The notes below the pieces were generated by a model. That model was given only the letters and a program-made list of their open reading frames with translations, was not told the origin of the DNA and did not search any database. A DNA stretch of 64,000 bases from Pegoplata infirma (Eukaryota > Arthropoda > Insecta > Diptera > Anthomyiidae), in the NCBI GenBank assembly GCA_963921195.1, contig OY992540.1:171771923-171835922 (forward strand), read 5' to 3'. Position 1 is the stretch's first letter. Each line of letters begins with the position of its first letter. Positions 29,684-41,224 of the stretch are shown piece after piece. Both the position numbers and the translations under genes were made by a program.

Positions 29684-30532
29684 AAGTAAGAAAATTATAG
29701 TCGGTCAAGACCGACCATATAATACCCTACACCAAGGTTTCCCGGAAAATGGGTCCCATGGATCGATTAGATCTATATGTTGTAAAACCTTTAATAAGTG
29801 AAGAAAACACTCACAAATCAAATTTGAGTGAAATAGGCTTCTATTTGTTGACAATAAACCGCTTTAACTGAATATCGGGCGAAATTTTCACAAGGGGCCT
29901 GAGTCCAAAACTGGTCCGATGATTATCAGGTTTGATAAGGTTATTTAAGTACGCGTTTAACATACACAAACAAAATTTTAATTAAATATTTTCTATTTTC
30001 ATGAAATTTGAGACATTTATGTGAAAATCGGGAAGGTGGTTTGTATGGGGGCTACAAGAAGAACTGGTCCGATTTCTTTGAAATTCGGAATGATGATATG
30101 TGAAGACAAAACATGTTTACCATCCAAATTTCAAAGCGATACCTTCTACAATACGGTTATTAGAGTCATTTGAGCCAAAACTAAAGAGGACCTTTGTATG
30201 GGGGCTAGGTCTAAATATGGACCGATTTTTCCAATTTCAATAGGCTTCGTCCTTGGGCCAAGGGAGACTTAAGTTTCAAATTTCAAGTCAATTGATTAAA
30301 AATTGCGACCTGTATCGTGTTTACACCGTTTACATGGACAGACAGACAGACGGACGGACGGACGGACGGACGGACAGACGGACGGACGGACGGACATCGC
30401 TAAATCGACTCAAAAAGTGATTCTGAGTCGATCGGTATACTTAAAGGTGGGTCTAGGACCAATATTTCGGGTAGTTACAAACATCAGCACAAACTCATTA
30501 TACCCTGTACCACAGTGTGGTGTAGGGTATAA
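29684..30532. mobile_element. Mini-me-like element with GGAC microsatellite
   Basis: Runs from AAGTAAGAAAATTATAGTCG and GACCATATAATACCCTACAC to GGTGTAGGGTATA, so ACCCTACACC and GGTGTAGGGT form short terminal inverted repeats. Near the right side lies a (GGAC)n/(AGAC)n tract (30335-30394) followed by ATCGCTAAATCGACTCA. Mini-me repeats of flies are known for a GTCY microsatellite beside a conserved core; I assign it on that basis. No coding capacity. Confidence 0.65.
30335..30394. repeat. (GGAC)n / (AGAC)n microsatellite
   Basis: About fifteen tetranucleotide units, mostly GGAC with AGAC interruptions, inside the mini-me-like element. It translates to TDGRTDGRTD-type junk in one frame. Confidence 0.95.
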
Positions 30533-31544
30533 AAACAGATGGAGCGATTTTAATGAAATTTAAACTAACGATAGTACTAATCAATTACAAACTATGTGCC
30601 AAATTAGAGCACAATCGGACAAATGGGCGTAAAATGCCATGCCCCTTTGTATTAAATTGAATGTTATTTCTTTATGCTCCGCAATAAATACTGTTGATTC
30701 GATTTTAATTAAATTTTCAGCATTGATAGTGTTAAATGAGTACATAACTATATGCCATATTATACTACGATTGGAAAAAGGAGCGTAAAATGCCACACCC
30801 ATTGTACTACACTGGACGTTGCCTGCCTGTTTCGTAATCAGCTGAACCGATTCTCTTGACATTTTCACTACATACGGTGCTAACCAAGTGCATATGTAGG
30901 CCATATAAGATCGTTATTAGATAAAGTAATCAAAATTGATACTCCCTTTGTACTATACTGATCACGATTAAACAAAGAGCCGTAAATTGCCACGCTCATT
31001 TGTTTTAAATTGATCGTTATATCTGACTGTTTTGAAATCACGCAAAAACGGATAAGCAGAATCTGACACTACTGATAGAGCTAACCGAGAGGGAACTGTA
31101 GGTCATATGTAGAGCGCAATTCGGCAAAAGGGTATAAAATGTCACTCCCGTTTTTCATAAATAAAAAGTTATTATAAAAACTGATGTCAATGAAATTTGC
31201 AGCACAGATAGTACAAATCGAGGATGTAGCACGGAAATGTAGACTATCACGATTCGATAAAAAATGCGTCAAATTTGTACTATACTTAACGTCATGTCTG
31301 TCTGTTTCGAAATCACGCAAAAACGGCTGAACCGATTTTGTTAAGATTGCTCTATAGATAGTGCTAACCGAGGGTGGAACCAAAGGTTACTAGCTGGACC
31401 CGGACCCGTGCTTTAATTTTGTCCGACACTACATTTAAATTAAGATGCAATATAAAACAGTTTTATTCTTAGGGCCAGCAACGCGGACCGGGTATAGCTA
31501 GTAATAAATAAAGACACAGTTCCCTTTTATCTCTAAAGCGGGCG

Positions 31545-31912
31545 ATCAGACAATTATTCTATACAGTAGATATCCAATGAACGCCTTTAGAGCTACAACA
31601 CCGTCGTTTTCCAATGGTCCTTTTACAGGAATGTAAAGCAACAATTGCTTTTCTTACCCGTTTCTTTAAGATACTTGGCTTCATCTGAGAAGGCGATTTC
31701 TGGGAAATAGGATCAAATGCAGGAGTTTTATTTTTCCTTGTAAACAAGATAAGCTTTGCTTTACTTGGATTATGTCTTAGACCACAGTCTCTTACGCATT
31801 TATACAGATATTTCCGAGAACCCTCAATAATGTCCCTCAATATTGGCAGGTTCCTTCCCTTTACCGCTATCGCGACATTGTCAGCTGTGCCCATACAGCC
31901 GCGTCCTGACAT
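31545..31912 (-). pseudogene. LINE fragment with reverse transcriptase remains
   Basis: On the minus strand the translation gives TADNVAIAVKGRNLPILRD and CGLRHNPSKAKLILFTRK, equivalent to YADDVAIGAKGKHLPTLRD of the LINE copy at 19146. The YADD motif has decayed to TADN. It is open for 117 codons but lacks both ends. The 31915-32130 stretch beyond it reads ASRSMRAGDMKPPAKTRRWR in the same strand and is of unknown origin. Confidence 0.75.
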
Positions 31913-32214
31913 CCCCCGAAATAGTCGTTGGAGGGAGATTCCAATTTTACTGTTGTGTGTGCGGAAGCGTGCACTGTGCCCTGTAACGGCTGCAATTAGG
32001 TTGCGTATCTGGTTTTAAGGCAGTTGAATGATCTTACCCTTAAGTCGGCGCTCATATGAGGGCCACGCCATCTTCGTGTTTTAGCTGGTGGTTTCATGTC
32101 ACCAGCTCTCATTGAGCGGGATGCCAGGTGATCAAAAATGCCACCATATAAAAATCAAATCAAAATTTAAAAAACACGCTTAAAAAGTTAAAAAACACGC
32201 TTAATGCTCTTTGA

Positions 32215-32440
32215 AAAACAATTTATTTTTTACAAAAATTAAAAGCAGGCCTTTTTATGAGAGCTAGGTCTAAGCTTCGACAGGTTTTTATCAATTTCAA
32301 TCCTTGTATCGAAATAAACATAAGTTTCAGCGAAATTTCGATCTGTATCGTACTTATATTGCTAACATGGACAGACGGGCGGATATAGTCAAATCTACGC
32401 CATTTACTTTTTTATGCCATTTACTTTTCTTCCGGAAAGG
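32215..32440. repeat. Mini-me-like fragment beside the microsatellite
   Basis: Contains GAGAGCTAGGTCTAAGC, CATGGACAGACGGGCGGA and ATAGTCAAATCTACGCC, matching the right part of the mini-me-like element at 29684-30532 just before and after its GGAC tract. Confidence 0.55.
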
Positions 32441-32455
32441 GGATAGAAGGGAGAT

Positions 32456-32694
<239 letters not shown>

Positions 32695-32968
32695 TAAAAA
32701 GAAGAGCATCAGTGTGGCAGCCCAGTAATTGCGCGTGATATTTTTGAGATCACATGTTGCAGCGCCATCTGGTAATATTCTGGCAAACTTCTTACAGCTT
32801 CAACGTATCCATTATTTTATTACATTGATGTTCTTACGCATAGAGTAAAGATGATAAGAGATTTTGATAGACCCCAAAACAATATGTCACTTAATATAAA
32901 TTGGTTCTCTTGATTTTTAAGAGAGTTTTTACATGCAATAGCAACACTAAGAGAACCAACTTATTGAG

Positions 32969-34046
32969 CATTGGCGTAGGAAGCCAACATTTCTGGGGGG
33001 GGCTAAAGCCCCCCCAGATTTTTTTGAATTTTTTGTTTTTTTTTTAATAGAAAACCCCAGACCTATTTCTGAAGCGTTCCCTATATCATGTGTCTAGGTG
33101 TCCTAGAAACGAATGCCCTCCGAAAGCGGTTAAAAATTCATATTTTTTTTAAACAAATTTTGATTCTGAAGATTTTTCGGAAATTTAGAACTCCCAGACA
33201 CAGACTATAAACAGACTCGACAGTAGAGTTTTATGAGAAAAAATGGGGAAAAACTAAGCGATTTTAGCGATTTAGGAGAAAACAGAGCGGTTTTTAGTCC
33301 ATTTTACGCTAACATGGCAACACTCTCTACGACTTAGGAGTGAGTGAAACAACAAAAGCCGATCTGGCATCTATTTTTCGTAAGGCGCGTTATATTAGTT
33401 TTCTCTTTCTAACCTAATTCGTAGAATAATTTGAAAATATTAACCATATGGTTCAGAACTACTTTTTTGACACCTGTCACTTATGTCGAGTCTGTATTAG
33501 TCTGTGTCCCAGATATGTTATGAAAATGAAAGATTTTTAATGTTTTTCCTATAGTAAAATCATTAGATTACTATGATTTTTTTCAAGAAAAAGTTCTGAT
33601 GATTGCAAAAGTTGATGATTATTAGTCAAAATTCTCAGATTCTTTCTTCCAATAACTTTTGTCTATAAAAAACCACTTAGAATTTATAAACTTTTTTAAA
33701 TCAAAGAACTTAAAATGTTTTCCTGAAGTTAAAATCCTAAGATTCGGTAAAGTTTTTATTACTGACAAAAACATCAGATTCATATAAAAACTTTTTGCAA
33801 TAATTCAGACTATTTTTCAATAGGAAAAACTATTAGATCTAATATAATAATCATTACGAGTCCTTAAGACTCGTAGAATAATCATAACGAGTCCTAAAGA
33901 CTCATTATTATTATTTATTGTTGCAAAAATTAATGAAATCATTAAATTATTAAAAAAAAATTGTGAATAATTAAAATTCTGGGGGGGGGCTAAAATTATT
34001 CTGGGGGGGGCTAAGCCCCCCCCAGACAGGGCTATCTACGCCAATG
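32969..34046. mobile_element. hAT-like element, relative of the 19471-21956 element
   Basis: Ends CATTGGCGTAGGAAGCC and CTATCTACGCCAATG, flanked by perfect 8-bp duplications TTATTGAG (32961-32968, 34047-34054). G-run/C-run hairpins lie inside both ends (CTGGGGGGGGCTAAAGCCCC and its like), as in the 19471 element. Diverged pieces of the same minisatellite (TTTTTCCTATAGTAAAATCA) occur at about 33540-33840. A 308-bp MITE is nested at 33199-33506. No transposase. Confidence 0.85.
33199..33506 (+). mobile_element. 308-bp MITE, CACAGACT ends, copy A
   Basis: Ends CACAGACTATAAACAGACTC and GAGTCTGTATTAGTCTGTG, flanked by 7-bp duplications TCCCAGA (33192-33198, 33507-33513). It carries GACTCGACAGTAGAGTTTTA near the left and ACACCTGTCACTTATGTCG near the right. 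An inverted, similar copy lies at 40922-41217. No ORF. Confidence 0.85.
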
Positions 34047-34246
34047 TTATTGAGAGAGCAAAATAAATGGCATCCAACCAATTTGACAACCACTGTTTTT
34101 ACGCTTCGTAATTTATTAACGAATTCGAAAGAAACTGTTCGAATTCGCACACTTTATAAAAAATTATTTTGTAAGCATTTGTCATTCAATTCGGCATCAA
34201 TTAAACTACTTAAGAATTTCAGTCAGGGCTGAAGAATTCTGTCCTG

Positions 34247-34598
34247 TAGCGCAATTCACTAACTTTTTAACGACAAAAATCGGTAGTTATATTGTCAAAA
34301 ATCGTTAGTTATCGACAATTGTCGTTAAAAGCGATTCTATAACATTTTTCTAACGAATTTTGTCGTTATTGAAAATCGTTAACTTATCAACAAAAATTTT
34401 TTTGAAGTTAAAGTTAACGAAATTTTTCGGTTCTCAATACAATTTCAAAATAAACAATTTTCAAATTAACTATTTTTGTCGTTAATTCTTGTCGTTAATT
34501 GAAAAATTTATAGAATCAGATATTCGTTAAAACAACCGACAATTCTCGTTAATTAACGATATCGATAATTTCGTTAAAAAAGTTACTGAATCGCACTA
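34247..34598. mobile_element. 352-bp MITE with GTTAAAAAAGTTA ends
   Basis: Ends TAGCGCAATTCACTAACTTT and AAAGTTACTGAATCGCACTA, inverted repeats of about 28 bp, with CTG on both sides as a possible 3-bp duplication. The interior repeats GTCGTTAA/TTAACGAC motifs in both orientations. Confidence 0.65.
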
Positions 34599-34738
34599 CT
34601 GCTCAATTTCTGATTTCAATTTTATCAATTAAAATTTCAATTAAAAGCCCTCAATTTTTGATTTCAAAGAATTGATTACGGAATCTCTTACCCTATTATT
34701 TTAGATTAAAATTGTCACGAAAGCAATGCATCTGTTTA

Positions 34739-34924
34739 CACAGAGATATAAATTTTCAACTGAATTTTTTAGTTGCATCAACTTAAATTTCGGTTGTTGC
34801 TACTATATTCGGCTGTGACAACCGAATTGTATGGTTGTTTAAATTAAAGGCCAGTTATGTTAACCTTCTTTAGTTGTAACTAACGATATTAAATTGTGAC
34901 AACCTAGGTTACGTTATATGTGTG
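34739..34924. mobile_element. 186-bp TA MITE
   Basis: Starts CACAGAGATATAAATTTTC and ends TTACGTTATATGTGTG, flanked by TA on both sides (34737-34738, 34925-34926). Contains GTTGCATCAACTTAAATTT and mirrored GTTGT/ACAAC motifs. A related piece follows at 34935-34975. Non-coding. Confidence 0.55.
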
Positions 34925-34926
34925 TA

Positions 34927-36099
34927 AGTGTTTCAACAGAATTTTTGTTGCATCAACTTACTTTTAGTCGGCATTGCCAGTTGCCGACTCGGCAACTGGC
35001 AAATTTGTTTTTTGTGTGTTTTCTATAACCACTTCTGGGACGCTCTTGATGCCGGCATAGTTCTGCGACTTTTGTTTGAGAATCAATCCACATTAAACTC
35101 CACCTATAATTTTCCTTAGCTGTTGAAATTTTTCCTGTAAAATATTTAAAATTTTCTTAATGAGAAATGTAAATGTTGTGTAGATGCAAAAGTTCATTGT
35201 CTTTTTACTTCCAGTATCTTTAAGCATTTCCTCTGACAGAACATCAATGTTCTCCAGGGCTATTATACCTAACTGCCTGGTTCAATAACTACATTTTTCA
35301 ATATATTTTTTTTTTCTAATTTAAATTCAAGTATTTATTAAAACTCAATTAAAAACAGAAAAAAAACTCTGGTAGTCAATCACAAGATTCACTTTGTTTT
35401 GACTTCGTTAAAATGCAATCAAGTGTAAATAGTTTTCACACTTGTGCAGACAGTTAAGAAGAAGTTTATTTCTGCCACCTTGCTTTCCCCTCCTTTTAAC
35501 ATCTGTAATTTCCATGTTTTTCATCGAGTTTTTCTTTGTTGCGCTTTAAAGCGCAAAGTAAATACAAGAAAATACTTTAATTTAACCGTTTAAATGAACA
35601 TCATGTAACACTCTACAGACAGCAGCAACAACTACAACAGCAACGGCAGAAGCAACAGTAAGAAATGCCCCCGGGGTTTCAAGAAAAAAAAATAAATCGA
35701 AAAGAACATGAACATGAATGAACACGCAAAAAAAGATGGCGAAAAAAGACTGGAGATAAAATAAAAAGGTTAAAGCGATTTTTATATACAAACAACAGAC
35801 AAAACGACTTTTCCACTAATAATAAGAAAAAGTCATGACGACGGATACGATGTTATGACTTTATAAACAAAAAATAATATACATTAGGTTAACATTTATT
35901 AGAATGGATTGGGAAAATAAATCAAAAATTTCCATGTACAATTTTTGTTTGTCGAGCTTTGAATTTTAGAACATTTGATTCGACTACAGTCTAATCTTTA
36001 AATGGCCTTGAAGTTCCGACGTTTCCCAATTCGACTCAATTTTTGACAATTCATTATTATTCTGAATACACAACTTCTTTCGAGAAACATTCTGAGTTT
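34927..36099. other. Intronic low-repeat DNA, no gene seen
   Basis: 35150-35900 has mixed composition with CAGCAACAACTACAACAGCA and no inverted-repeat element ends, so it may be ancestral intron sequence. A 69-codon minus frame (35582-35791) is Val/Ala/Phe-rich with no domain. Confidence 0.4.
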
Positions 36100-37020
36100 G
36101 AGTAAAAATACCCTAAACGTACATAAGTCACCGGATGGTATACCAGGACTGGCACCGATACTGTGCACAACGACGCGTCGCTACTTTAGCGAATCCATTG
36201 GCAAACCTGTTTGTCTCGTTTTACCGTGCGGGAGTCTTTCCCTCATGTTGGAAGGTTACCAATGTGCAGGCAATTGCTTAAACGGGTGCGGCTTATAACC
36301 TTGATAATAACCGCAAAATCGTAATATCCTCAGCGCTCTTGAAAATGGTGAAAAACATGGTAAATTGACATCTTGTAAGGTATCTGTAGCAGACATGGGC
36401 GTTTATGATTACAATTGTGTAATTGATTACAGTTTCAATTACAATTACATGTAATTAGTAATTGAGTTTTTTCAATTACAATTACAAGTAAAATTGAAAA
36501 TTTTCAATTACTAATTACATCTAATTGTAATTGAAACTGTAATCAATTACATAATGTAATCATTAACGCCCATGTCTGTAACTTACCCTAAAGTGCCCCT
36601 AGGGGAGCCAAATGTATGACCGACCTTTCATGTAATTGTAATTGAAACTGTAATCAATTACACAACGTAATCATTAACGCCCATGTCTGATCTGTAGTCA
36701 TAATGGGCCTCTTGGCCGATTGAATTCGCCAAATAGCGGACATCTAGAGTCTAACTTATTTTTTAACGATTGAAAATATGGTTTTCGGAGAACTCGTTCT
36801 ATTTTAAAAAAAATGGTATTTCTTTCAGAACGTTAAGTCATTCGATTTACCATTTTGGTGAGAGTAAGGTGGTTGCTCTGGATATTTATAAGGCATTTGA
36901 TTTTGTGTGGCACGGTTCACTCATATCTAAGCTTAATGTCGGTAATGACTTTTTTCGATTTATTTCAAGTTTTCCCAGAGATCATTCTATACGTATTAAA
37001 TAGATGGGATCTCGTCAAAC
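36100..37020 (+). pseudogene. Jockey-like LINE fragment (reverse transcriptase)
   Basis: Broken frames give KSPDGIPG, FYRAGVFPSCWKVTNVQAIA and, after the hAT insertion, FGESKVVALDIYKAFDFVWH and DFFRFISSFPRDHSIRI. These are the fingers/palm motifs of a LINE reverse transcriptase; the sequence stops before the YADD box. At least two frameshifts and the insertion at 36390-36689 inactivate it. The KVVALDI..AFD block suggests a Jockey-type element, distinct from the RNase H-bearing LINE next to it. Confidence 0.7.
36390..36689. mobile_element. 300-bp hAT-like MITE with duplicated 3' end
   Basis: Starts CAGACATGGGCGTTTATGAT and ends ATCATTAACGCCCATGTCTG. Perfect 8-bp duplications ATCTGTAG flank it (36382-36389, 36690-36697). 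An internal copy of the same right end (TAACGCCCATGTCTG) lies at about 36574-36588, so the element contains its 3' terminus twice. The body is palindromic TGTAATTGAAACTGTAATC repeats. Confidence 0.85.
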
Positions 37021-37059
37021 GAGTTTCCGTTTGAATAAACACATTTTTCAAATTTCAAA

Positions 37060-38895
37060 AGAAGCATTGAAGTGTCTCAGTTTTTGAAACCGGTATAAAC
37101 CATTGGAAAACGAGGGCGCTTTAGTCGTTTATTGGATTTATACAGCATTAGTGCGTCCAATACTGCTGTGTGAAATCATCGCCTGGTGGACGGCTTTTGC
37201 GAAAAATGGGAACTTGGCCTTTGTCACGAAGGTGCAGAGAATGATGGAAATGTGTATCACTGGTGCTCTTCGTACTACACCTACGGCTGCATTAGAAATC
37301 CTTTACCTAATACCATTGGACTTACAAGGAAGTTCTTTCACAGGGCACCCACCGATTGTCATGAAACTCTGATATAGGAAAAATAAGATATTACCTGTTT
37401 TCTTATAGCTGCCCAATCTCACATTTAGCGGGTCAAAGGGGAGGGGAAAAACGGAATTTTTCGTTTTTTTAAGGATTTTTCCCATTTCGTCAAAAGAAAC
37501 TATATAAACATTTTATACTGTTCGAAAGGCCTACCCAACAGTGTATCGGTCGTGTCCAAATAAGGCTTCGTTAAGTTAGCTATTGTCAAAAATGTGTAAT
37601 CGTCGGGGTATTTTATATGGAGATGCATACACGTACGTTCACCAAAATCATATCTAATAATCTCTATCAAAATTAAGCTGACCCGTATTTTTTCGTTTGG
37701 CAAAATTCCTGCTAGTTCGGCTTTTATACGGATTTTTCCGAAAGCCCTTATTTTTTCATAAGGTGACAACTCTTTTTTAAATTTGAGATTGGGCTGCTAA
37801 AAAAACAGGTAACTCTTATTTTTACCCCTTATTCCCATATCCAAGTTTCAGGACAATTGGTAGGTGCCCTGTAAAAGACCTTCCTTGTAGTGGGTAATAG
37901 AACACTGCAATGGAAGAACAGCGATTACTGAAGATAGCAATACCACAAAGTGTGTACTGTGCTCCCACTATGAGCCTTTTTGACCAACACTTTATCCCTA
38001 TAATACCATCCAGGGAGTCTTGAATGAGGGGCATTCCGGCTAGTTAAGCCTCCATAAATTTTTACACAGATGGATTGAAGCTTCACGAACAAGTAAGCTT
38101 CGGAATCTATTCTGAAGAGCTTGGGTTGAGTCTGGCTCGAAGATATCCAGATGATTGCAGTGTTTAACAGCAGAGATGCTGGAAAAAAGGGAAGTAGCCG
38201 ACTGGTTGAGTTGCAATGTCTTGTATACAACCGCAGTCAACATCCATTCTGACGGTCAAGTCCCTGAGTTTTGGAATCAAGATCTGCCCTCAACTGCCGC
38301 ACGTCTTTCAATGTGATGGCCAAGCAGTTTGACATAAGACTCATATGGGCAGAGCACAGAGACATTTCAGGGAATGGCAAGACTGGGAACTACTTTACAT
38401 GTTTCAACAGAACTGCAATGTGTTTGTACGCCTGTAGAAACTTGCAAGCAAAGTCTATGGCTTTGGAACGCGACAGAGACTTATCAGAGATAGGCACATG
38501 GATGGACGTGTAAGACTACACGACAGATTTGGTCTTCTCCTTATCAAAAGTGCACAGATATCGCTTCCAAAAGAATAGATCCCAACGGTGCTTGTTTCAG
38601 TTACCGGACACCCAGATCGGTTAAATGTGCCGTCAAATGACTTCTTCTAGAGTAGCATGTGTGAGGAGGAGTTGGAAACTATCAAATACTTTATCTGCCA
38701 TTGTTCGGTACTTTCTGGTCAGACACTGGGATCTAGAGAGCTGCACGGTCTTTCTGATTTGTCGGATGTCAAAATTCAATATCTTAGAAGTTTCATAAGG
38801 ACGGCAGGGACAAGTAGGTTGGTATCACAACGGACCTGAGAGTATATGTGTGCTGGCGTAAAACGTCAGCAGCCACTTACAACCAAACTTATGAA
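37060..38895 (+). pseudogene. LINE fragment (RNase H-bearing family), interrupted
   Basis: The same family as 19146-23705. Translations include WIYTALVRPILLCEIIAWWT and TKVQRMMEMCITGALRTTPT. After an insertion at about 37380-37860 there is an RNase H remnant (RTSFN, EHRDISGNG) and a Cys/His tail CEEELETIKYFICHC at about 38657-38700. It ends GGCGTAAAACGTCAGC and ACTTACAACC. Many stops and frameshifts. The 37380-37860 insertion contains AGATTGGGCTGCTAAAAAAA at its right and the inverse at its left, and is related to sequence around 16850-17760. Confidence 0.75.
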
Positions 38896-39790
38896 ATACT
38901 TCACCTCCTTAATACATCCGACCAAAGATGGAATTAAACTCCCATCTATGGGCAGGGGGTTTAAAGTATATTTTGGAGCTCTTGGACCGTTACACAGAGG
39001 GCCAGACAGATCAATTTCCGGCCAAAAGTCCTTATTTATAAATTCTCAAAAAAATGTTTACCAGTTTGTTGGGCATATATAGAAGCAGGTTTTCTGAACT
39101 TATCTTTATGATCCAATTACACCCTTTCCTTTGACAGGTCTTCAAAGTTAAAAAAGTTGGTAAAAAAAATTTTAAAAGTTGAGATACTTTTTTAATTTTT
39201 TTTCCTAACTTCTATTGCTAATGTTTAACTTTTTGTTTGAGTGGTTCAACCTTATATATAAGCCTTTGTAACGAAAATAACATGGACAAATATAACTCAT
39301 TTGCCTGACAGCAATTCGCGTTTTTTGTGAAAAAATTTTAATTTTTTAGTTATTTACCTCGCGCCGAAAAAATCCTCAGCGATCCTCAGTTCGATACAAT
39401 CGGTCTATATTTTTTTTGATACAGAATGGATCCATATCTTTCGAAAAAAGTTGCCCAAACTTGTTCGAAATGATAAATGGCGAAATTACAGCTATATATG
39501 CAGTGGTCCGAGATTTGTTTTTAAAAAAAATAATTTAACCCAAAATAATGTTTTATGGCTTGATTAGTTTTTTTTATCGTCAGAGAGTGCCTTAAGTGTA
39601 GGAAAAAAAAAATTATTTACATTTCTAGTTTTTTTGTAGAATTATGGAAAATATCAGCTACACCATGTCCAATTAAATTCAAAGATTTTTTAATGAATTT
39701 CCAAAATAAAGAAAAAAAGTAAATAATTTGTCGTCACCATTTCCAAAAGCTTTTCTGAAACTAAGTAAGTCATTTACACCATTTCCATAT
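38896..39790. other. AT-rich intronic DNA, no gene seen
   Basis: No coding potential or clear element ends. 39050-39770 has short motifs of TATCTCG / AAATTACAG type common in the non-autonomous repeats of this window. Confidence 0.35.
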
Positions 39791-39799
39791 TTATATGAA

Positions 39800-40570
39800 A
39801 AATAAAAAAGATATATATAAAAATTATGTGCGTAGATTTAACTTCAGACACTCTTAATACTCTTAAAACTAATTTTTAGTTAGATCAGACAAAGTTAACA
39901 AATCTAGTCGCCATATTGTTTCGCCATATTGAATTTTATCAGTTCGATTTTAAGATAACAGACCCGGAAATTTACTAGGCCACACTTTCAGCTAGCTTCA
40001 ACAAAGAAAAGGAATAGTACTATTTTTTAATTACTTGGAACAAACTTTAGTAAGCATATTTAGTCCGCCATTTTGTTTTTCTAAATTCACGCCAGTAATT
40101 CAGATTCCGTAACTCCAAGACCCCCTTAAAACAAAATTTGAGTTAAATCGGACAATTATTAAAAAAATTTGTCCGCCATATTGTATGCGCCATTTTGATT
40201 TTTTTGTTTTTAGTTTGTGTTTAGTTAAATACTCTAGAAGCACATTTTTAGCCGAATCCAACAACGATAAAGACTTTTGGCCGAAGTTGGATCATTCTTT
40301 AAACTTAAGGAAGCATATTTAGTCCGCCATTTTGTTTTTCAAAATTCGGAGTAAAAATTCTTATTCAGTATTCAGTAACTCCAAGACCCGTATAAAACAA
40401 AATTTGAGTTCAATCGGACAATTAAAAAAAAAATTGTCCGCCATATTGGATCCGCCATTTTGATTTTTTTGGTTTTTAGCTAAATTTTGAAATCAGCTAC
40501 CTCAAATTCCTCTAGAAGCACATTTTCAGACGGATCCAACAACGATAAAGACTTTTGGCCGGAATTGGAT
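39800..40570. repeat. 259-bp tandem repeat, about 2.5-3 units
   Basis: Unit 1 starts at 40052 and unit 2 at 40311, both with AAGCATATTTAGTCCGCCAT and continuing TAACTCCAAGACCC, AAACAAAATTTGAGTT and TTGTCCGCCATATTG. A more diverged partial unit precedes them from about 39850 (AGTCGCCATATTG). The unit is not part of any ORF. Confidence 0.8.
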
Positions 40571-40914
40571 CATGCTGGCCCTGTGTGCGTTATTGACTAT
40601 ATTGGATCATCGTCACATTGTGGGCTGTGTGACTCTGTTTTATCGTTATTACAATGAAAAAGTGTTCTGCTGAGATAGGTGAACTCATCCCAATAGCCCG
40701 AGTTTTGTTCGCAACATCCGGTAGTCTAGTAAATTACATCCGTTTGTTGACAATGTTCGTTTATCAGTCGAACTAGCAGTATGACGTATAATCTTCCCAC
40801 TAAGATCTTTTCAGTTTATTTCATTGTAGATTATTTCAAGTCAAATATCGACAAACACTACTTTCTCTTTGCTCCTCCTCATAATCAATTTTCCTGATAT
40901 CAACACAATGCGCC
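40571..40914. other. Intronic DNA of mixed composition, origin unknown
   Basis: Less AT-rich than its surroundings (GCTGGCCCTGTGTGCGTTAT, CACATTGTGGGCTGTGTGAC). No open frame of more than 60 codons. It could be a decayed retroelement or unique intron sequence; I cannot decide. Confidence 0.3.
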
Positions 40915-40921
40915 ACATTAG

Positions 40922-41217
40922 CACAGACTTATATAGACTCGACACTCACGACAGGTGTCAAAAAAGTAATCTTGAATCATATGTTTAGTTTTTTCATTTT
41001 GTTCTACTAATTTGGTTAGAAAGAGAAAGCTAATATAACGCGCCATATGAAAAATAGATGCCAGATCGTTTTTTATTGTTTCACTCACTCCTAATTAGTA
41101 GAAAGTGTTGTCATGTTAGCATAAAACGGACTAAAAACTGCTGTTTTCTCCTAAAATCGGGTAGTTTTACCCGTTTTTTCTAACAAAACTCTACTGTCGA
41201 GTCTGCATTAGTTTGTG
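40922..41217 (-). mobile_element. 296-bp MITE, CACAGACT ends, copy B
   Basis: Ends CACAGACTTATATAGACTCG and CGAGTCTGCATTAGTTTGTG, with 7-bp duplications ACATTAG (40915-40921, 41218-41224). Compared with 33199-33506 it is inverted: its left part (ACAGGTGTCAAAAAAGTA) matches the right part of copy A in complement. The two copies confirm both ends and the duplication length. Confidence 0.85.
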
Positions 41218-41224
41218 ACATTAG

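Larger units (their letters stand above)
29282..31501 (+). mobile_element. Helitron-like element 2, head-to-tail with element 1
   Basis: Begins TCTTCCATATATATATAAAA immediately after the CTAG of element 1 and repeats its opening (ATGGATGTGTGTATGTATGT). It ends CAACGCGGACCGGGTATAGCTAG followed by T. It is interrupted by a mini-me-like repeat at about 29684-30532. Internal 240-300 bp degenerate repeats resemble those in element 1. Confidence 0.6.

Noticed and set aside
36098..36298. 66-codon frame as a small gene
   Set aside because: It is a broken, frameshifted piece of the Jockey-like reverse transcriptase.
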